Shown in pieces: positions 1 to 6,816 of a stretch of DNA of 12,437 nucleotides. A model generated the notes under the pieces. It did not search any database and was not told the origin of the DNA. It worked only from the letters and a program-made list of their open reading frames with translations. Made by a program: the position numbers and the translations under genes. Numbering within the stretch: position 1 is the stretch's first letter; each line of letters begins with the position of its first letter. The stretch lies in assembly GCA_958427375.1 (NCBI GenBank), contig CAUABY010000035.1, positions 1 through 12,437 of the forward strand, written 5' to 3'. Origin of the DNA: an uncultured Eubacteriales bacterium (GTDB lineage: Bacteria > Bacillota > Clostridia > Oscillospirales > Oscillospiraceae).

Positions 1-462
1 GCACCAGTCCTCATCACGGCCATAGGGAGAGGTAGTGGTCTTTTGGCCGATAAGGGAGGTAGGAGCCATCTGGCCGCCGGTCATGCCGTAAATAGCATTG
101 TTGACAAAAATGGTGACTATCTTCTCACCGCGGTGTGCAGCGTGGACTATCTCAGCGGTACCGATGGAGGCAAGGTCGCCGTCGCCCTGATAGGTGAACA
201 CGAGGGAGTCGGGCTTTGCGCGCTTTACGCCGGTGGCAACTGCGGGGGCGCGGCCGTGTGCGGCCTCAATCATGTCGCAGTTAAAGTAGTCATACGCGAA
301 AACAGAGCAGCCGACAGGCGCTACGCCCACGATGTTGCGGCCCATGCCGGACTCCTCAAGGCACTCTGCCACAAGACGGTGGATTATGCCGTGGTTGCAG
401 CCGGGGCAGTAGTGGAACTGCTTGTCGGTCAGATACTTGGTCTTTTCAAATACTACGGACAT
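1..462 (-). CDS. 2-oxoacid:ferredoxin oxidoreductase, beta (TPP-binding) subunit, 3' end outside window
   Basis: The first 154 codons of the thiamine-diphosphate subunit of a VOR/KOR-type 2-oxoacid:ferredoxin oxidoreductase, a cytoplasmic enzyme that decarboxylates a 2-oxoacid to its acyl-CoA and reduces ferredoxin. Visible motifs are the N-terminal CPGCNHG (residues 19-25), where this family carries conserved cysteines, and the TPP/Mg-binding motif that begins at GDGD (93-96) and ends at NN (121-122). The ATG lies directly after the stop of the alpha gene with no spacer. A GGAGGG ribosome binding site sits inside the last alpha codons, which suggests translational coupling. The gene runs off the left edge, and a gamma subunit would be expected just beyond. 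The substrate (branched-chain 2-oxoacids or 2-oxoglutarate) cannot be fixed from sequence. The subunit identity is secure. Confidence 0.93.
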   Translation of the reverse strand, partial: MSVVFEKTKYLTDKQFHYCPGCNHGIIHRLVAECLEESGMGRNIVGVAPVGCSVFAYDYFNCDMIEAAHGRAPAVATGVKRAKPDSLVFTYQGDGDLASIGTAEIVHAAHRGEKIVTIFVNNAIYGMTGGQMAPTSLIGQKTTTSPYGRDEDWC

Positions 463-1536
463 TTATTTACCCTCCTTCATTTCGAGGATCTTGTTCTTTA
501 TCTCATCAGTGGTGGGCATCTGGCTGCCGCAGTGACCGAAGTAGTACACGGGCAGAGTGCCGTTGACCGCCAGACGGACATCCTCCATCATCTGGCCCTC
601 GTTGACCTCAACATCGAGGATAGCCTTTGCGCCCTTGACAGACTCTGCAAGCTGCTCATACGGGAACGGCCACACGGTGATGGGGCGGAAAAGACCGACC
701 TTGATACCCTGTTCGCGCAGTTCGTGGATAGCGGACTTTGCGATACGGGCAACAGTGCCAAAAGCGGTGATGACTATATCCGCGTCCTCGGTCAGATAGG
801 CCTCGTACATGATCTCGTTCTTCTCGATTTCGCGGTAGGTGGCCTGAAGGTCGTCATTATGGATGGCAAGCTCTTCAGTACTTATGTATAGGGAGTTGAT
901 AACGCCGCGCTTTGCGGGGTCATCGCCGGGCTGCCAGCCGGTGCAGGCCCAGGGCTTCTTCTCCGGGTCGACCTTGTAGTCCACCATATCAGGCATCTCA
1001 ACCGGCTCCATCATCTGTGCCATGATACCGTCAGCCAGCATCAGAACAGGCACTCTGTACTTCTCCGCCTTGTCATAGGCGAACATCAAGGTGTCGATAG
1101 CTTCCTGAATGGAGGAAGGGGCGTAAGTGATGAGGTGGTAGTCGCCGTTGCCGCCGCCCTTGGTGGCCTGGAAATAGTCACCCTGGGAAGCCTGAATGCT
1201 GCCGAGGCCGGGGCCGCCGCGCATAACGTTGAGAATGACGCAGGGGAGCTGTGCGCCCGCGCAATAGGAGATACCCTCCTGCTTGAGGCTGACGCCGGGG
1301 CTGGAGGAAGAAGTGATGACGCGCGCGCCGGTAGAAGCAGCGCCGTACACCATGTTGATTGCCGCGACTTCGCTCTCGGCCTGGAGGAAGCAGCCTCCGA
1401 CTTCGGGCATACGTGCGGACATGTACTCAGGGATTTCAGTCTGCGGGGTGATAGGATAGCCGAAGAAGAAACGCGCGCCGGCACGAATGGCGGCTTCAGC
1501 GATCGCTTCGCTACCCTTCATAAGAGTTAATGCCAT
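463..1536 (-). CDS. vorB: 2-oxoacid:ferredoxin oxidoreductase, alpha subunit (VorB/KorA type)
   Basis: The 357-residue alpha subunit carries the pyrimidine-binding half of the TPP site and the substrate pocket of the heterotetrameric oxidoreductase. It shows the family's GYPITPQTE stretch (residues 26-34), an ES pair (54-55) in the position of the conserved TPP-ring glutamate, and the SSSSPG loop (76-81). Length and motifs fit the group annotated as 3-methyl-2-oxobutanoate dehydrogenase VorB rather than the longer fused pyruvate enzymes. A GGAGG lies 8 nt before the ATG. The gene starts 13 nt after the ferredoxin-like delta gene and abuts the beta gene, giving the order delta-alpha-beta. Branched-chain 2-oxoacid use is inferred from family naming. 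2-Oxoglutarate remains possible. Confidence 0.92.
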   Translation of the reverse strand: MALTLMKGSEAIAEAAIRAGARFFFGYPITPQTEIPEYMSARMPEVGGCFLQAESEVAAINMVYGAASTGARVITSSSSPGVSLKQEGISYCAGAQLPCVILNVMRGGPGLGSIQASQGDYFQATKGGGNGDYHLITYAPSSIQEAIDTLMFAYDKAEKYRVPVLMLADGIMAQMMEPVEMPDMVDYKVDPEKKPWACTGWQPGDDPAKRGVINSLYISTEELAIHNDDLQATYREIEKNEIMYEAYLTEDADIVITAFGTVARIAKSAIHELREQGIKVGLFRPITVWPFPYEQLAESVKGAKAILDVEVNEGQMMEDVRLAVNGTLPVYYFGHCGSQMPTTDEIKNKILEMKEGK

Positions 1537-1549
1537 TTTTCTTTCCTCC

Positions 1550-1759
1550 TTATTCCTTCTCTATCCGGATTGCTACATCGGGGCAAGTGCGCGCGCATGA
1601 GGCACAGGCGATACAGGCCGCCTGATCTACTACCTCTGCGGGGTGGTAGCCCTTTGCGTTGAGCTTAGTCTTGGAAAGGCCAAGAACGCCCTTCGGGCAC
1701 GCCCTCACACAGAGGCCGCAGCCTTTACAGACCAGCTCATTGATAGTTACTTTTACCAT
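1550..1759 (-). CDS. 2-oxoacid:ferredoxin oxidoreductase delta subunit (2x[4Fe-4S] ferredoxin)
   Basis: A 69-residue dicluster ferredoxin with two complete CxxCxxCxxxCP motifs, cysteines 11/14/17/21 and 49/52/55/59. Each motif supplies three ligands to one [4Fe-4S] cluster and one to the other, as in clostridial ferredoxins. Its place directly before the alpha and beta genes marks it as the delta subunit, which passes electrons from the TPP centre to external ferredoxin. The start is an ATG with a GAGG 7 nt upstream. It lies 92 nt downstream of the P-loop ATPase gene and probably shares that transcript. A free ferredoxin would look similar, but the operon position argues for the subunit. Confidence 0.9.
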   Translation of the reverse strand: MVKVTINELVCKGCGLCVRACPKGVLGLSKTKLNAKGYHPAEVVDQAACIACASCARTCPDVAIRIEKE

Positions 1760-1851
1760 TGTACAACCTCTTTTCTATAATGATTAGGGATTTGTTGCCA
1801 AAACTGATGGTATATTTGCCGCTTTCGCGGATTTTGCGCAAATTAAATGAC

Positions 1852-2556
1852 TCAAAGGCCCTTTATCCAGCTGTCCCAGTCGCGCTCCATATAGGTGTCA
1901 ATTGCGATGGGCTGGCCGATATACTGCGGGTCGTGCCCCTCGGCGAGGAACTTGTCAAGAAACTCCTTCTTGCCGGAGGTGTACTTCACCGGTGTGCCCG
2001 TGATTTGGGACACTTCCTTTATAATCTCATACCCGTCGCGTAGCTCCGCCTCGGTGGTGGCGGTGGCGAGATTTGTATTATTTATCATGCCGGTGATTTT
2101 AAGGCGGGAGTGAATCTCCATCTCGCGCTGGAGATTGACAATCTTCTCCACCGTGCCGGCAAGCGGGCGGCGGATATTAACGACGTTGAGCACTTCCAGC
2201 GAGCCCGGCTCAAGATCCACAAAGTCCTGATGGTAGCGCCCCAGCGCCGTGGAGCCAACCGCGTCACCGCCGACGTCAAACACGACGGTATCCCAGTCCA
2301 TTGCGAAAGCCGAGGCAACCTCAGCCGGGAGGGAGAGCGTTTCAATGCCGGAACAGGCGAAGTTCGGCGAAACAAGTCGGATTTCTTTCATCCGCGTCAT
2401 GCGGCCGCGCTCGGCAAGGCGGAAATAGGTATTTACCATATCCAAGTCCAGCAGCTCCGTCCTCTCGCCGCGCTCCGCCGCTTTAAAAGCAAAGTTGAGC
2501 GCCAGCTCGGTTTTGCCGCTGCCGTAATTGCCTATCAGTACATAAACCTTTTTCAT
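1852..2556 (-). CDS. P-loop ATPase of the MinD/CobQ-like (SIMIBI) group, function unknown
   Basis: A 234-residue soluble ATP-binding protein with a Walker A GNYGSGKT (residues 9-16), a switch-like DLDMVNTYFR (37-46) and a Walker B-like VVFDVGGD (91-98). The layout, with a P-loop at the extreme N-terminus, a DxD segment near 37-39 and DxGG near 94-97, resembles MinD/ParA/CobQ-type ATPases. It lacks the second signature lysine of true ParA/MinD proteins (KGGxGKT), and it has no CxxC that would mark an Mrp-type Fe-S carrier. It is the first gene of the transcript that continues into the delta, alpha and beta subunits of the 2-oxoacid oxidoreductase, so a role in assembling or regulating that enzyme is plausible but only inferred. 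GGAGG lies 6 nt before the ATG. The class call is firm and the role unknown. Confidence 0.78.
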   Translation of the reverse strand: MKKVYVLIGNYGSGKTELALNFAFKAAERGERTELLDLDMVNTYFRLAERGRMTRMKEIRLVSPNFACSGIETLSLPAEVASAFAMDWDTVVFDVGGDAVGSTALGRYHQDFVDLEPGSLEVLNVVNIRRPLAGTVEKIVNLQREMEIHSRLKITGMINNTNLATATTEAELRDGYEIIKEVSQITGTPVKYTSGKKEFLDKFLAEGHDPQYIGQPIAIDTYMERDWDSWIKGL

Positions 2557-2620
2557 ACTCCGCCTCCAGACTGCAAGCCTATCTGTGTCAAAAAACTTCC
2601 CCTTTATATCTTACAGTAAT

Positions 2621-2649
2621 ATATTAGCATCATGCTTTTCTCGCGTCAA
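2621..2649 (-). promoter_or_regulatory. Promoter of the P-loop ATPase / 2-oxoacid oxidoreductase operon
   Basis: On the minus strand a -35 TTGACG (2644-2649) and a -10 TAATAT (2621-2626) are separated by exactly 17 nt. A TG one base before the -10 makes it an extended -10. Transcription should start near 2614, giving a leader of about 60 nt before the ATG at 2556. This is a good sigma-A-type match, and no transcript data were available. Confidence 0.7.
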
Positions 2650-2681
2650 TGAGCATTTTGCTGATTTTCGCTATTATTTAT

Positions 2682-2757
2682 GATGCAATTTGACTAACAT
2701 CTCAAAGAAATTAATTTATTTAGATGCAATTTTATTTTTTCTCGCTTATTTTGCATC
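2682..2757. repeat. GATGCAATTT direct repeat plus inverted TTGCATC upstream of the operon promoter
   Basis: The 329-nt gene-free stretch 2557-2885 holds, besides a promoter and a hairpin, an AT-rich block. In it GATGCAATTT occurs at 2682-2691 and again at 2723-2732, starts 41 nt apart. An inverted TTGCATC lies at 2751-2757. The copies sit about 35 to 110 nt upstream of the -35 box, where activator or repressor sites often lie. They could be an operator, but the AT-rich context makes chance recurrence possible. I see no gene in this stretch. Confidence 0.4.
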
Positions 2758-2831
2758 CGTTTCCTTCTTCAGCCATCCGTTGAGGGCTCATTTTGGACAT
2801 TTTGCGATGTAAAACACGCACAAATATTATA

Positions 2832-2870
2832 TCCCGCGGCGTCGCCGTTTTTGGGCGAATTGCCGTGGGA
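2832..2870 (-). terminator. Hairpin downstream of the MFS gene, likely terminator
   Basis: A 9-bp outer stem (2832-2840 with 2862-2870) encloses a 4-bp inner stem CGCC/GGCG (2843-2846 with 2854-2857). It lies 15 nt past the MFS stop codon. On the minus strand the stem has one A-C mismatch and is followed by TATAATATTT rather than a clean T-run. On the plus strand the same position is a G-U pair and TTTT follows. It may act in both directions, and its efficiency for the MFS transcript is uncertain. Confidence 0.5.
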
Positions 2871-2885
2871 TTTTGGTTAATTTTA

Positions 2886-4046
2886 TTATATTTTCTGAGT
2901 CTTTTTTACAAGGCGCTCGTACATAAACGCGCCGATGGCGAGCAGCAGCAATATGAAAACCGGCATGAGGCTGACGGTGATATGCTGGGCGATGAGGCCG
3001 AATAGCGGCGGCATGAGCGTGATGCCGACATAGGCACTCGCCATCTGGATGCCGATAATGGCCTGCGAGTTCTCCTCGCCGAAGTTGCCCGGCGTGGAAT
3101 GGATGATGCAGGGGTAGACCGGCGCACAGCCGAGGCCGACGATGAGCAAGCCCGCCATCTTATTCCAAGCGCCAAAGGGCAGAAGCATCATCACCGAGCC
3201 GAGCGCGACAATCGACTGGCCGAGGCGTATCATCTGCGTGTCGTTGAGCTTATATGTAATGAAGCCGCTCAGGCCGCGGCCAATGGTGATGCCGATGCAG
3301 AAAAGGCTTGCAAGGCTCGCCGCGCGCTCAGGCGAGAGGCCCGCCGCGCCCGTGAGATAGCTGCTGCCCCAAAGAATGGCGACCTGCTCATACGCGCAGT
3401 AGCAGAAGAAGCTGAGCATGACCTCCTTCGCCCCCGGTATTTTCACGGCCTCTTTCAGCGGCAGGGGCTTTGCCTTGACCTCTCCCCCGCCCGCGTCGGC
3501 GGCTTTTTTCCACATGGGCAGGCTTACGAAGATTATGAGCGCGATTACAAGCTGGATAAGGCCGACATAGCGATAGCCCGTGCTCCAGCCGAGCCCGCCG
3601 GAGAGCGCCGCGCCCATGATGAGCGGGCCGATTGTCGTACCCAGGCCCCACATGCAGTGCAGCCAGCTCATATGGCGGCTTGCGTAGTGCAGCGCCACAT
3701 AATTATTCAGCGCCGCGTCCACACAGCCCGCGCCGAGACCATAGGGTATGGCGACCAGGCACAAGAGCCAGAACGAGCCGCTGACGGAGAAGCCCAGCAG
3801 TGCCGCCGCCGTCATCACAACGCTGACCGCCGTGACCTTACCCGTGCCGAAGCGCGAGGTGACGCGCGCGGTCATCAGCGCGGAGATAACGGTGCAAAGT
3901 GAGATAATCATGGAGATTATCCCCGCATAGGACACCGGCACACCGAGCTGGACATGTATAGTCGGCCACGCCGAGCCCAGAAGTGAGTCCGGCAGGCCGA
4001 GGCTTATAAAGGAGAGATATATTATAGGGAGAAGAAGCGAGAGCAT
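2886..4046 (-). CDS. MFS transporter, 12 transmembrane segments, substrate unknown
   Basis: A 386-residue major facilitator superfamily permease made almost wholly of hydrophobic segments, consistent with twelve membrane helices. The first helix carries the SLGLPDSLLGSAWP pattern (about residues 17-30) typical of a group of Firmicutes MFS proteins related to FucP-like carriers. A degenerate motif A lies between helices 2 and 3 (ARVTSRFGTGK, near 60-70). A hydrophilic loop with KKAADAGGGEVKAK (about 179-192) separates the two six-helix halves. The ribosome binding site (AAAGGA, 10 nt before the ATG) is weaker than its neighbours'. The gene stands alone between two terminators with its own likely promoter. 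Sugar uptake or drug efflux are both possible, and nothing nearby points to a substrate. Confidence 0.85.
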   Translation of the reverse strand: MLSLLLPIIYLSFISLGLPDSLLGSAWPTIHVQLGVPVSYAGIISMIISLCTVISALMTARVTSRFGTGKVTAVSVVMTAAALLGFSVSGSFWLLCLVAIPYGLGAGCVDAALNNYVALHYASRHMSWLHCMWGLGTTIGPLIMGAALSGGLGWSTGYRYVGLIQLVIALIIFVSLPMWKKAADAGGGEVKAKPLPLKEAVKIPGAKEVMLSFFCYCAYEQVAILWGSSYLTGAAGLSPERAASLASLFCIGITIGRGLSGFITYKLNDTQMIRLGQSIVALGSVMMLLPFGAWNKMAGLLIVGLGCAPVYPCIIHSTPGNFGEENSQAIIGIQMASAYVGITLMPPLFGLIAQHITVSLMPVFILLLLAIGAFMYERLVKKTQKI

Positions 4047-4106
4047 TGAGGCATATTCCTTTCTCTTGCATTAGCTGATTTTGTGCAAATGCCACTTTAT
4101 CGGATG

Positions 4107-4135
4107 ATTTTATCACTGTTTTTTCAAAAAGTAAA
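4107..4135 (-). promoter_or_regulatory. Candidate promoter of the MFS gene
   Basis: On the minus strand TTTACT (4130-4135) and TAAAAT (4107-4112) are 17 nt apart, and TG one base before the -10 gives an extended -10. The -35 overlaps the last two bases of the ATP synthase terminator stem. The gap to the MFS ATG is about 60 nt. The -35 matches only four of six consensus bases. Confidence 0.4.
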
Positions 4136-4180
4136 GATGACGGAAAACCGATGTCGCACGACACTGATTTCCGTCATCTT
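4134..4180 (-). terminator. Rho-independent terminator of the ATP synthase operon
   Basis: A perfect 13-bp inverted repeat (4134-4146 with 4168-4180) with a 21-nt loop lies 10 nt past the epsilon stop codon. On the minus strand it is followed by TACTTTTTG. The loop can fold further (TGTC/GACA). The opposite strand also has a T-rich tail, so it could stop plus-strand transcripts too. Confidence 0.75.
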
Positions 4181-4190
4181 AATTGCATTT

Positions 4191-4457
4191 TTATTCAGCT
4201 GTTTTCGCGTCCGAGACAAGGATAGTCAGCTCATTGTCGGATACCTCCGCCACGCCGCTGCCGACCTCGACGCGCGCCGAGCCGTCGTCGTCAAAGCTGC
4301 AGCGCACAACGCCGCGCGAGACGGCACACACCATCGGCGCGTGACCGCGCAGTATGCCGAGCGAGCCGAAAGCCGCGGGGATGTTGACATAGCTCACATC
4401 CCGCTCAAAAACCGTTTTATCCTGCGTGACTATGCACAGATGTATACCGTTTTCCAT
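4191..4457 (-). CDS. atpC: F1Fo ATP synthase epsilon subunit, N-terminal domain only
   Basis: The 88-residue epsilon subunit of F1, which sits on the foot of gamma and couples the rotor stalk to the c-ring. The whole sequence corresponds to the N-terminal beta-sandwich, with the characteristic FGSLGILRGHAPMV (about residues 30-43) and VGSGVAEVSDNELTILV (about 65-81). Typical bacterial epsilon subunits have about 130-140 residues. The C-terminal two-helix domain that can extend into F1 and inhibit ATP hydrolysis is absent. The stop codon is followed at once by the operon terminator, so there is no room for a lost tail in another frame. The gene starts 11 nt after beta, with GAGG 9 nt before the ATG. 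It is the last gene of the operon. Confidence 0.93.
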   Translation of the reverse strand: MENGIHLCIVTQDKTVFERDVSYVNIPAAFGSLGILRGHAPMVCAVSRGVVRCSFDDDGSARVEVGSGVAEVSDNELTILVSDAKTAE

Positions 4458-4468
4458 GGTACGCTACC

Positions 4469-5854
4469 TCAATAACTGCCGCGCTTTGCGTACACCTCGT
4501 CAATGTCGCCGCAGAGCATGAACGCCTGTTCGGGCAGGTCATCCGCCTCGCCGCCGAGGATGGCCTCGAAACTGCGGATGGTATCCTCAAGGCGGACGTA
4601 GCGCCCCTGCATGCCGGTGAAGTTTTCCGCAACGTGGAAAGGCTGGGAGAGGAAGCGCTGGATGCGGCGGGCGCGGTTGACCGTGGCCCTGTCCTCCGGT
4701 CCGAGTTCATCCATACCAAGGACGGCTATAATATCCTGAAGCTGTCTGTACTTCTCAAGCACCGCCTGAACCGCGCGGGCGCAGTTATAATGCCGCGCGC
4801 CGAGCACTGTCGGTTCAAGGATGCGGGAGGTGGAGTCCAGCGGGTCAACCGCGGGGTATATGCCGAGCTCGGAGATGGCGCGGGAGAGGACCGTGGTCGC
4901 GTCAAGATGTGCAAAAGCTGTAGCGGGGGCGGGGTCCGTGAGGTCGTCCGCCGGGACGTAAATCGCCTGAACAGAGGTTACGGAGCCGTCCTTGGTGGAG
5001 GTGATGCGCTCTTGCAGGGCACCCATCTCTGTTGCAAGCGTGGGCTGGTAGCCGACGGCGGAGGGCATGCGCCCCAGCAGCGCCGACACCTCGGAGCCCG
5101 CCTGGGTGAAGCGGAAGATATTGTCTATGAACAGCAGCACATCCTGCCCGCTCCTGTCGCGGAAGTCCTCCGCAATGGTCAGGCCGGAGAGCGGCACTCT
5201 CAGGCGCGCTCCGGGAGGCTCGTTCATCTGTCCGAAAACAAGGGCGGTCTTATTGATAACGCCGGACTCGTTCATTTCGTTCCAGAGGTCGTTGCCCTCG
5301 CGGCTGCGCTCGCCGACGCCGGCGAACACGGAGTATCCGCCGTGCTCATACGCGACGTTGCGTATAAGCTCCATTATCAAAACTGTCTTTCCGACGCCCG
5401 CGCCGCCGAAGAGGCCTATCTTGCCGCCCTTGGCATAGGGAGCAAGCAGGTCAACGACCTTGATGCCGGTCTCCAGCATCTCGGTCGCGGGGCGGATATC
5501 GGTGAAGGGCGGTGCGTCGCGGTGGATGGGCAGGCGCCTTTCGGCCTTGACCTCACCCCTGCCGTCAATCGGCTCACCGACGACGTTGAACATGCGCCCA
5601 AGCGTCGCCTCCCCCACGGGCATGGTGATGGATGCGCCCGTATCAACGGCGGCGGTGCCGCGGGAGATACCATCCGTCGAAGCCAGCGCTATGCAGCGCA
5701 CGGAGTTATCACCTATCTGCTGCACAACTTCGAGCGTGAGCTTGCCGTCCGCGCGGGTTATCTCTATCGCGTTATATAATTCCGGCAGCTTGCCCGCCGG
5801 GAACTGAACGTCAACTACAGGGCCGATGACCCTTTTGACGATGCCGTTTACCAT
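4469..5854 (-). CDS. atpD: F1Fo ATP synthase beta subunit (catalytic)
   Basis: The 461-residue catalytic subunit of F1, which makes or hydrolyses ATP at the alpha-beta interfaces. It has the P-loop GGAGVGKT (residues 150-157), the catalytic GER motif (181-183, E182), the Walker B LLFIDN (240-245) and a conserved C-terminal stretch around QRFLSQPFHVAENFTG (399-414). The lever motif normally DELSEED reads DELGPED (382-388). I place the start at ATG 5854, where GGAGG lies 11 nt upstream and the protein begins MVNGIVKRVIGPVVDVQF as in other beta subunits. A longer frame from a TTG at 5893 would overlap the gamma gene and adds 13 residues unlike the family. It lies 35 nt after gamma. Confidence 0.97.
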   Translation of the reverse strand: MVNGIVKRVIGPVVDVQFPAGKLPELYNAIEITRADGKLTLEVVQQIGDNSVRCIALASTDGISRGTAAVDTGASITMPVGEATLGRMFNVVGEPIDGRGEVKAERRLPIHRDAPPFTDIRPATEMLETGIKVVDLLAPYAKGGKIGLFGGAGVGKTVLIMELIRNVAYEHGGYSVFAGVGERSREGNDLWNEMNESGVINKTALVFGQMNEPPGARLRVPLSGLTIAEDFRDRSGQDVLLFIDNIFRFTQAGSEVSALLGRMPSAVGYQPTLATEMGALQERITSTKDGSVTSVQAIYVPADDLTDPAPATAFAHLDATTVLSRAISELGIYPAVDPLDSTSRILEPTVLGARHYNCARAVQAVLEKYRQLQDIIAVLGMDELGPEDRATVNRARRIQRFLSQPFHVAENFTGMQGRYVRLEDTIRSFEAILGGEADDLPEQAFMLCGDIDEVYAKRGSY

Positions 5855-5889
5855 ATCGGTTATTACCTCCTTATTGTATGAGGTCTGAA

Positions 5890-6744
5890 TCAATGCTGCT
5901 GGAGCATTGCACTGCCGCCGACGATTTCGGAAATCTCGGTGGTGATGGCAGATTGTCTTGCGTGGTTTAACTCAAGCGTGAGACTGGATATAAGCTCCTC
6001 GGTATTGTCGGTGGCGGCGGTCATGGCCGTCATACGGGCCGAGTGTTCGCCGGTTTTGGCCTCAAGCAGCACGGAATACACAGTGTTGCTGATATACAGC
6101 TCCACCAGTGCGTCAAGCACGGTTTTCTCATCCGGCTCGAAGATATAATCCCTGCTGTCGCCCTCATCAAGCTGGGGGACAGGCAGAAGCGTGAGCCTGC
6201 CCGGCGTCTGCGAGAGCACGGAGCGAAACTGCTGGTACACGAGCACGATTTCATCCGCCTCGCCGCTCAGGTACAGCTCCTTGAGGTACTCGGTGAGCTC
6301 GCGGCTGTCCTGCGCGGACGGGGTGTCGCTTATCTCATCAAAGCTGCGGCGCACATCGAGGCCGGAGGCCTTGATGCTGTCCTTGCCCCAGCGGCCGCAG
6401 ACGACCGCGAAGCTCTCCCCGCCGTCAGCCGCAATTTCCTGCTCGGCATAGTGCAGCAGCGCGGAGTTATAGACCCCGCAGAGCCCCCTGTTGCCGACGA
6501 ACAGCACATAACAGCGCCGTTTGATTCCGGCCCTGGGTGTGAGGAAGGGATTATCCGAACCCGTGACATTGCCCATGAGGTGCGAGAGTATGAAGCGGCT
6601 TTTATCCGAAAAGCTTCTGAGATTGCCCACGGACAGCTGTGTGCGCCGGCGCTTGGCCGCCGCGACCATCTTCATTGACTTAGTAATCTGCCGGGTCTGC
6701 TCTATGCTTTTTATCCTGCCGCGGATAGCGCGCATATTTGCCAC
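5890..6744 (-). CDS. atpG: F1Fo ATP synthase gamma subunit (central rotor shaft)
   Basis: The 284-residue rotor subunit whose two long terminal helices form the shaft inside the alpha-beta hexamer. The N-terminal helix shows the family pattern RIKSIEQTRQITKSMKMVAAAK. The C-terminal helix carries MTAATDNTEELISSLTLELNHARQ and ends with EISEIVGGSAML. The start is set at GTG 6744, giving MANMRAIRGRIKS, because it matches the family N-terminus and lies 8 nt after a GGAGG. Another in-frame GTG at 6753 overlaps that ribosome binding site and is unlikely. The ATG at 6746 is out of frame. The gene is separated by 72 nt, containing a strong hairpin, from the b-delta-alpha gene. Confidence 0.95.
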   Translation of the reverse strand: MANMRAIRGRIKSIEQTRQITKSMKMVAAAKRRRTQLSVGNLRSFSDKSRFILSHLMGNVTGSDNPFLTPRAGIKRRCYVLFVGNRGLCGVYNSALLHYAEQEIAADGGESFAVVCGRWGKDSIKASGLDVRRSFDEISDTPSAQDSRELTEYLKELYLSGEADEIVLVYQQFRSVLSQTPGRLTLLPVPQLDEGDSRDYIFEPDEKTVLDALVELYISNTVYSVLLEAKTGEHSARMTAMTAATDNTEELISSLTLELNHARQSAITTEISEIVGGSAMLQQH

Positions 6745-6773
6745 ATGCCCCACCTCCTTTTACTTATTTTGTC

Positions 6774-6804
6774 TCCCGCCGGGAACTCTGCCGCCCCGAC
6801 GGGA
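6774..6804 (-). other. Intercistronic GC-rich hairpin between the b-delta-alpha and gamma genes
   Basis: A 10-bp stem (6774-6783 with 6795-6804), with one G-U pair on the RNA strand and an 11-nt loop, lies 12 nt after the alpha stop codon. No T-run follows (GACAAAATAAG), so it is not a standard terminator. It may block 3' decay or lower read-through to gamma, which is needed once per three alphas. That role is inferred. Confidence 0.5.
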
Positions 6805-6816
6805 TGGATACGCAGC

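Noticed and set aside
43..891. 282-codon plus-strand open frame
   Set aside because: Antisense to the beta and alpha subunits of the 2-oxoacid oxidoreductase, with no plausible protein features.
1774..1801. Promoter-like TTGGCA-16-TATAGA before the ferredoxin gene
   Set aside because: Transcription would begin at or past the ribosome binding site, leaving a leader of about 8 nt with no Shine-Dalgarno sequence.
3099..3902. 267-codon plus-strand open frame
   Set aside because: Antisense to the MFS gene, and the Arg/Ala-rich translation is typical of a reverse-complement shadow.
4634..5779. 381-codon plus-strand open frame
   Set aside because: Antisense to atpD, with low-complexity translation and no family resemblance.
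5855..5893. Upstream TTG start for atpD adding 13 residues
   Set aside because: It would overlap the end of atpG and place the strong GGAGG inside the coding region. The ATG at 5854 gives the standard beta N-terminus.
6745..6753. GTG 6753 as start of atpG
   Set aside because: It overlaps the GGAGG. GTG 6744 has correct spacing and the family-typical MANMR beginning.
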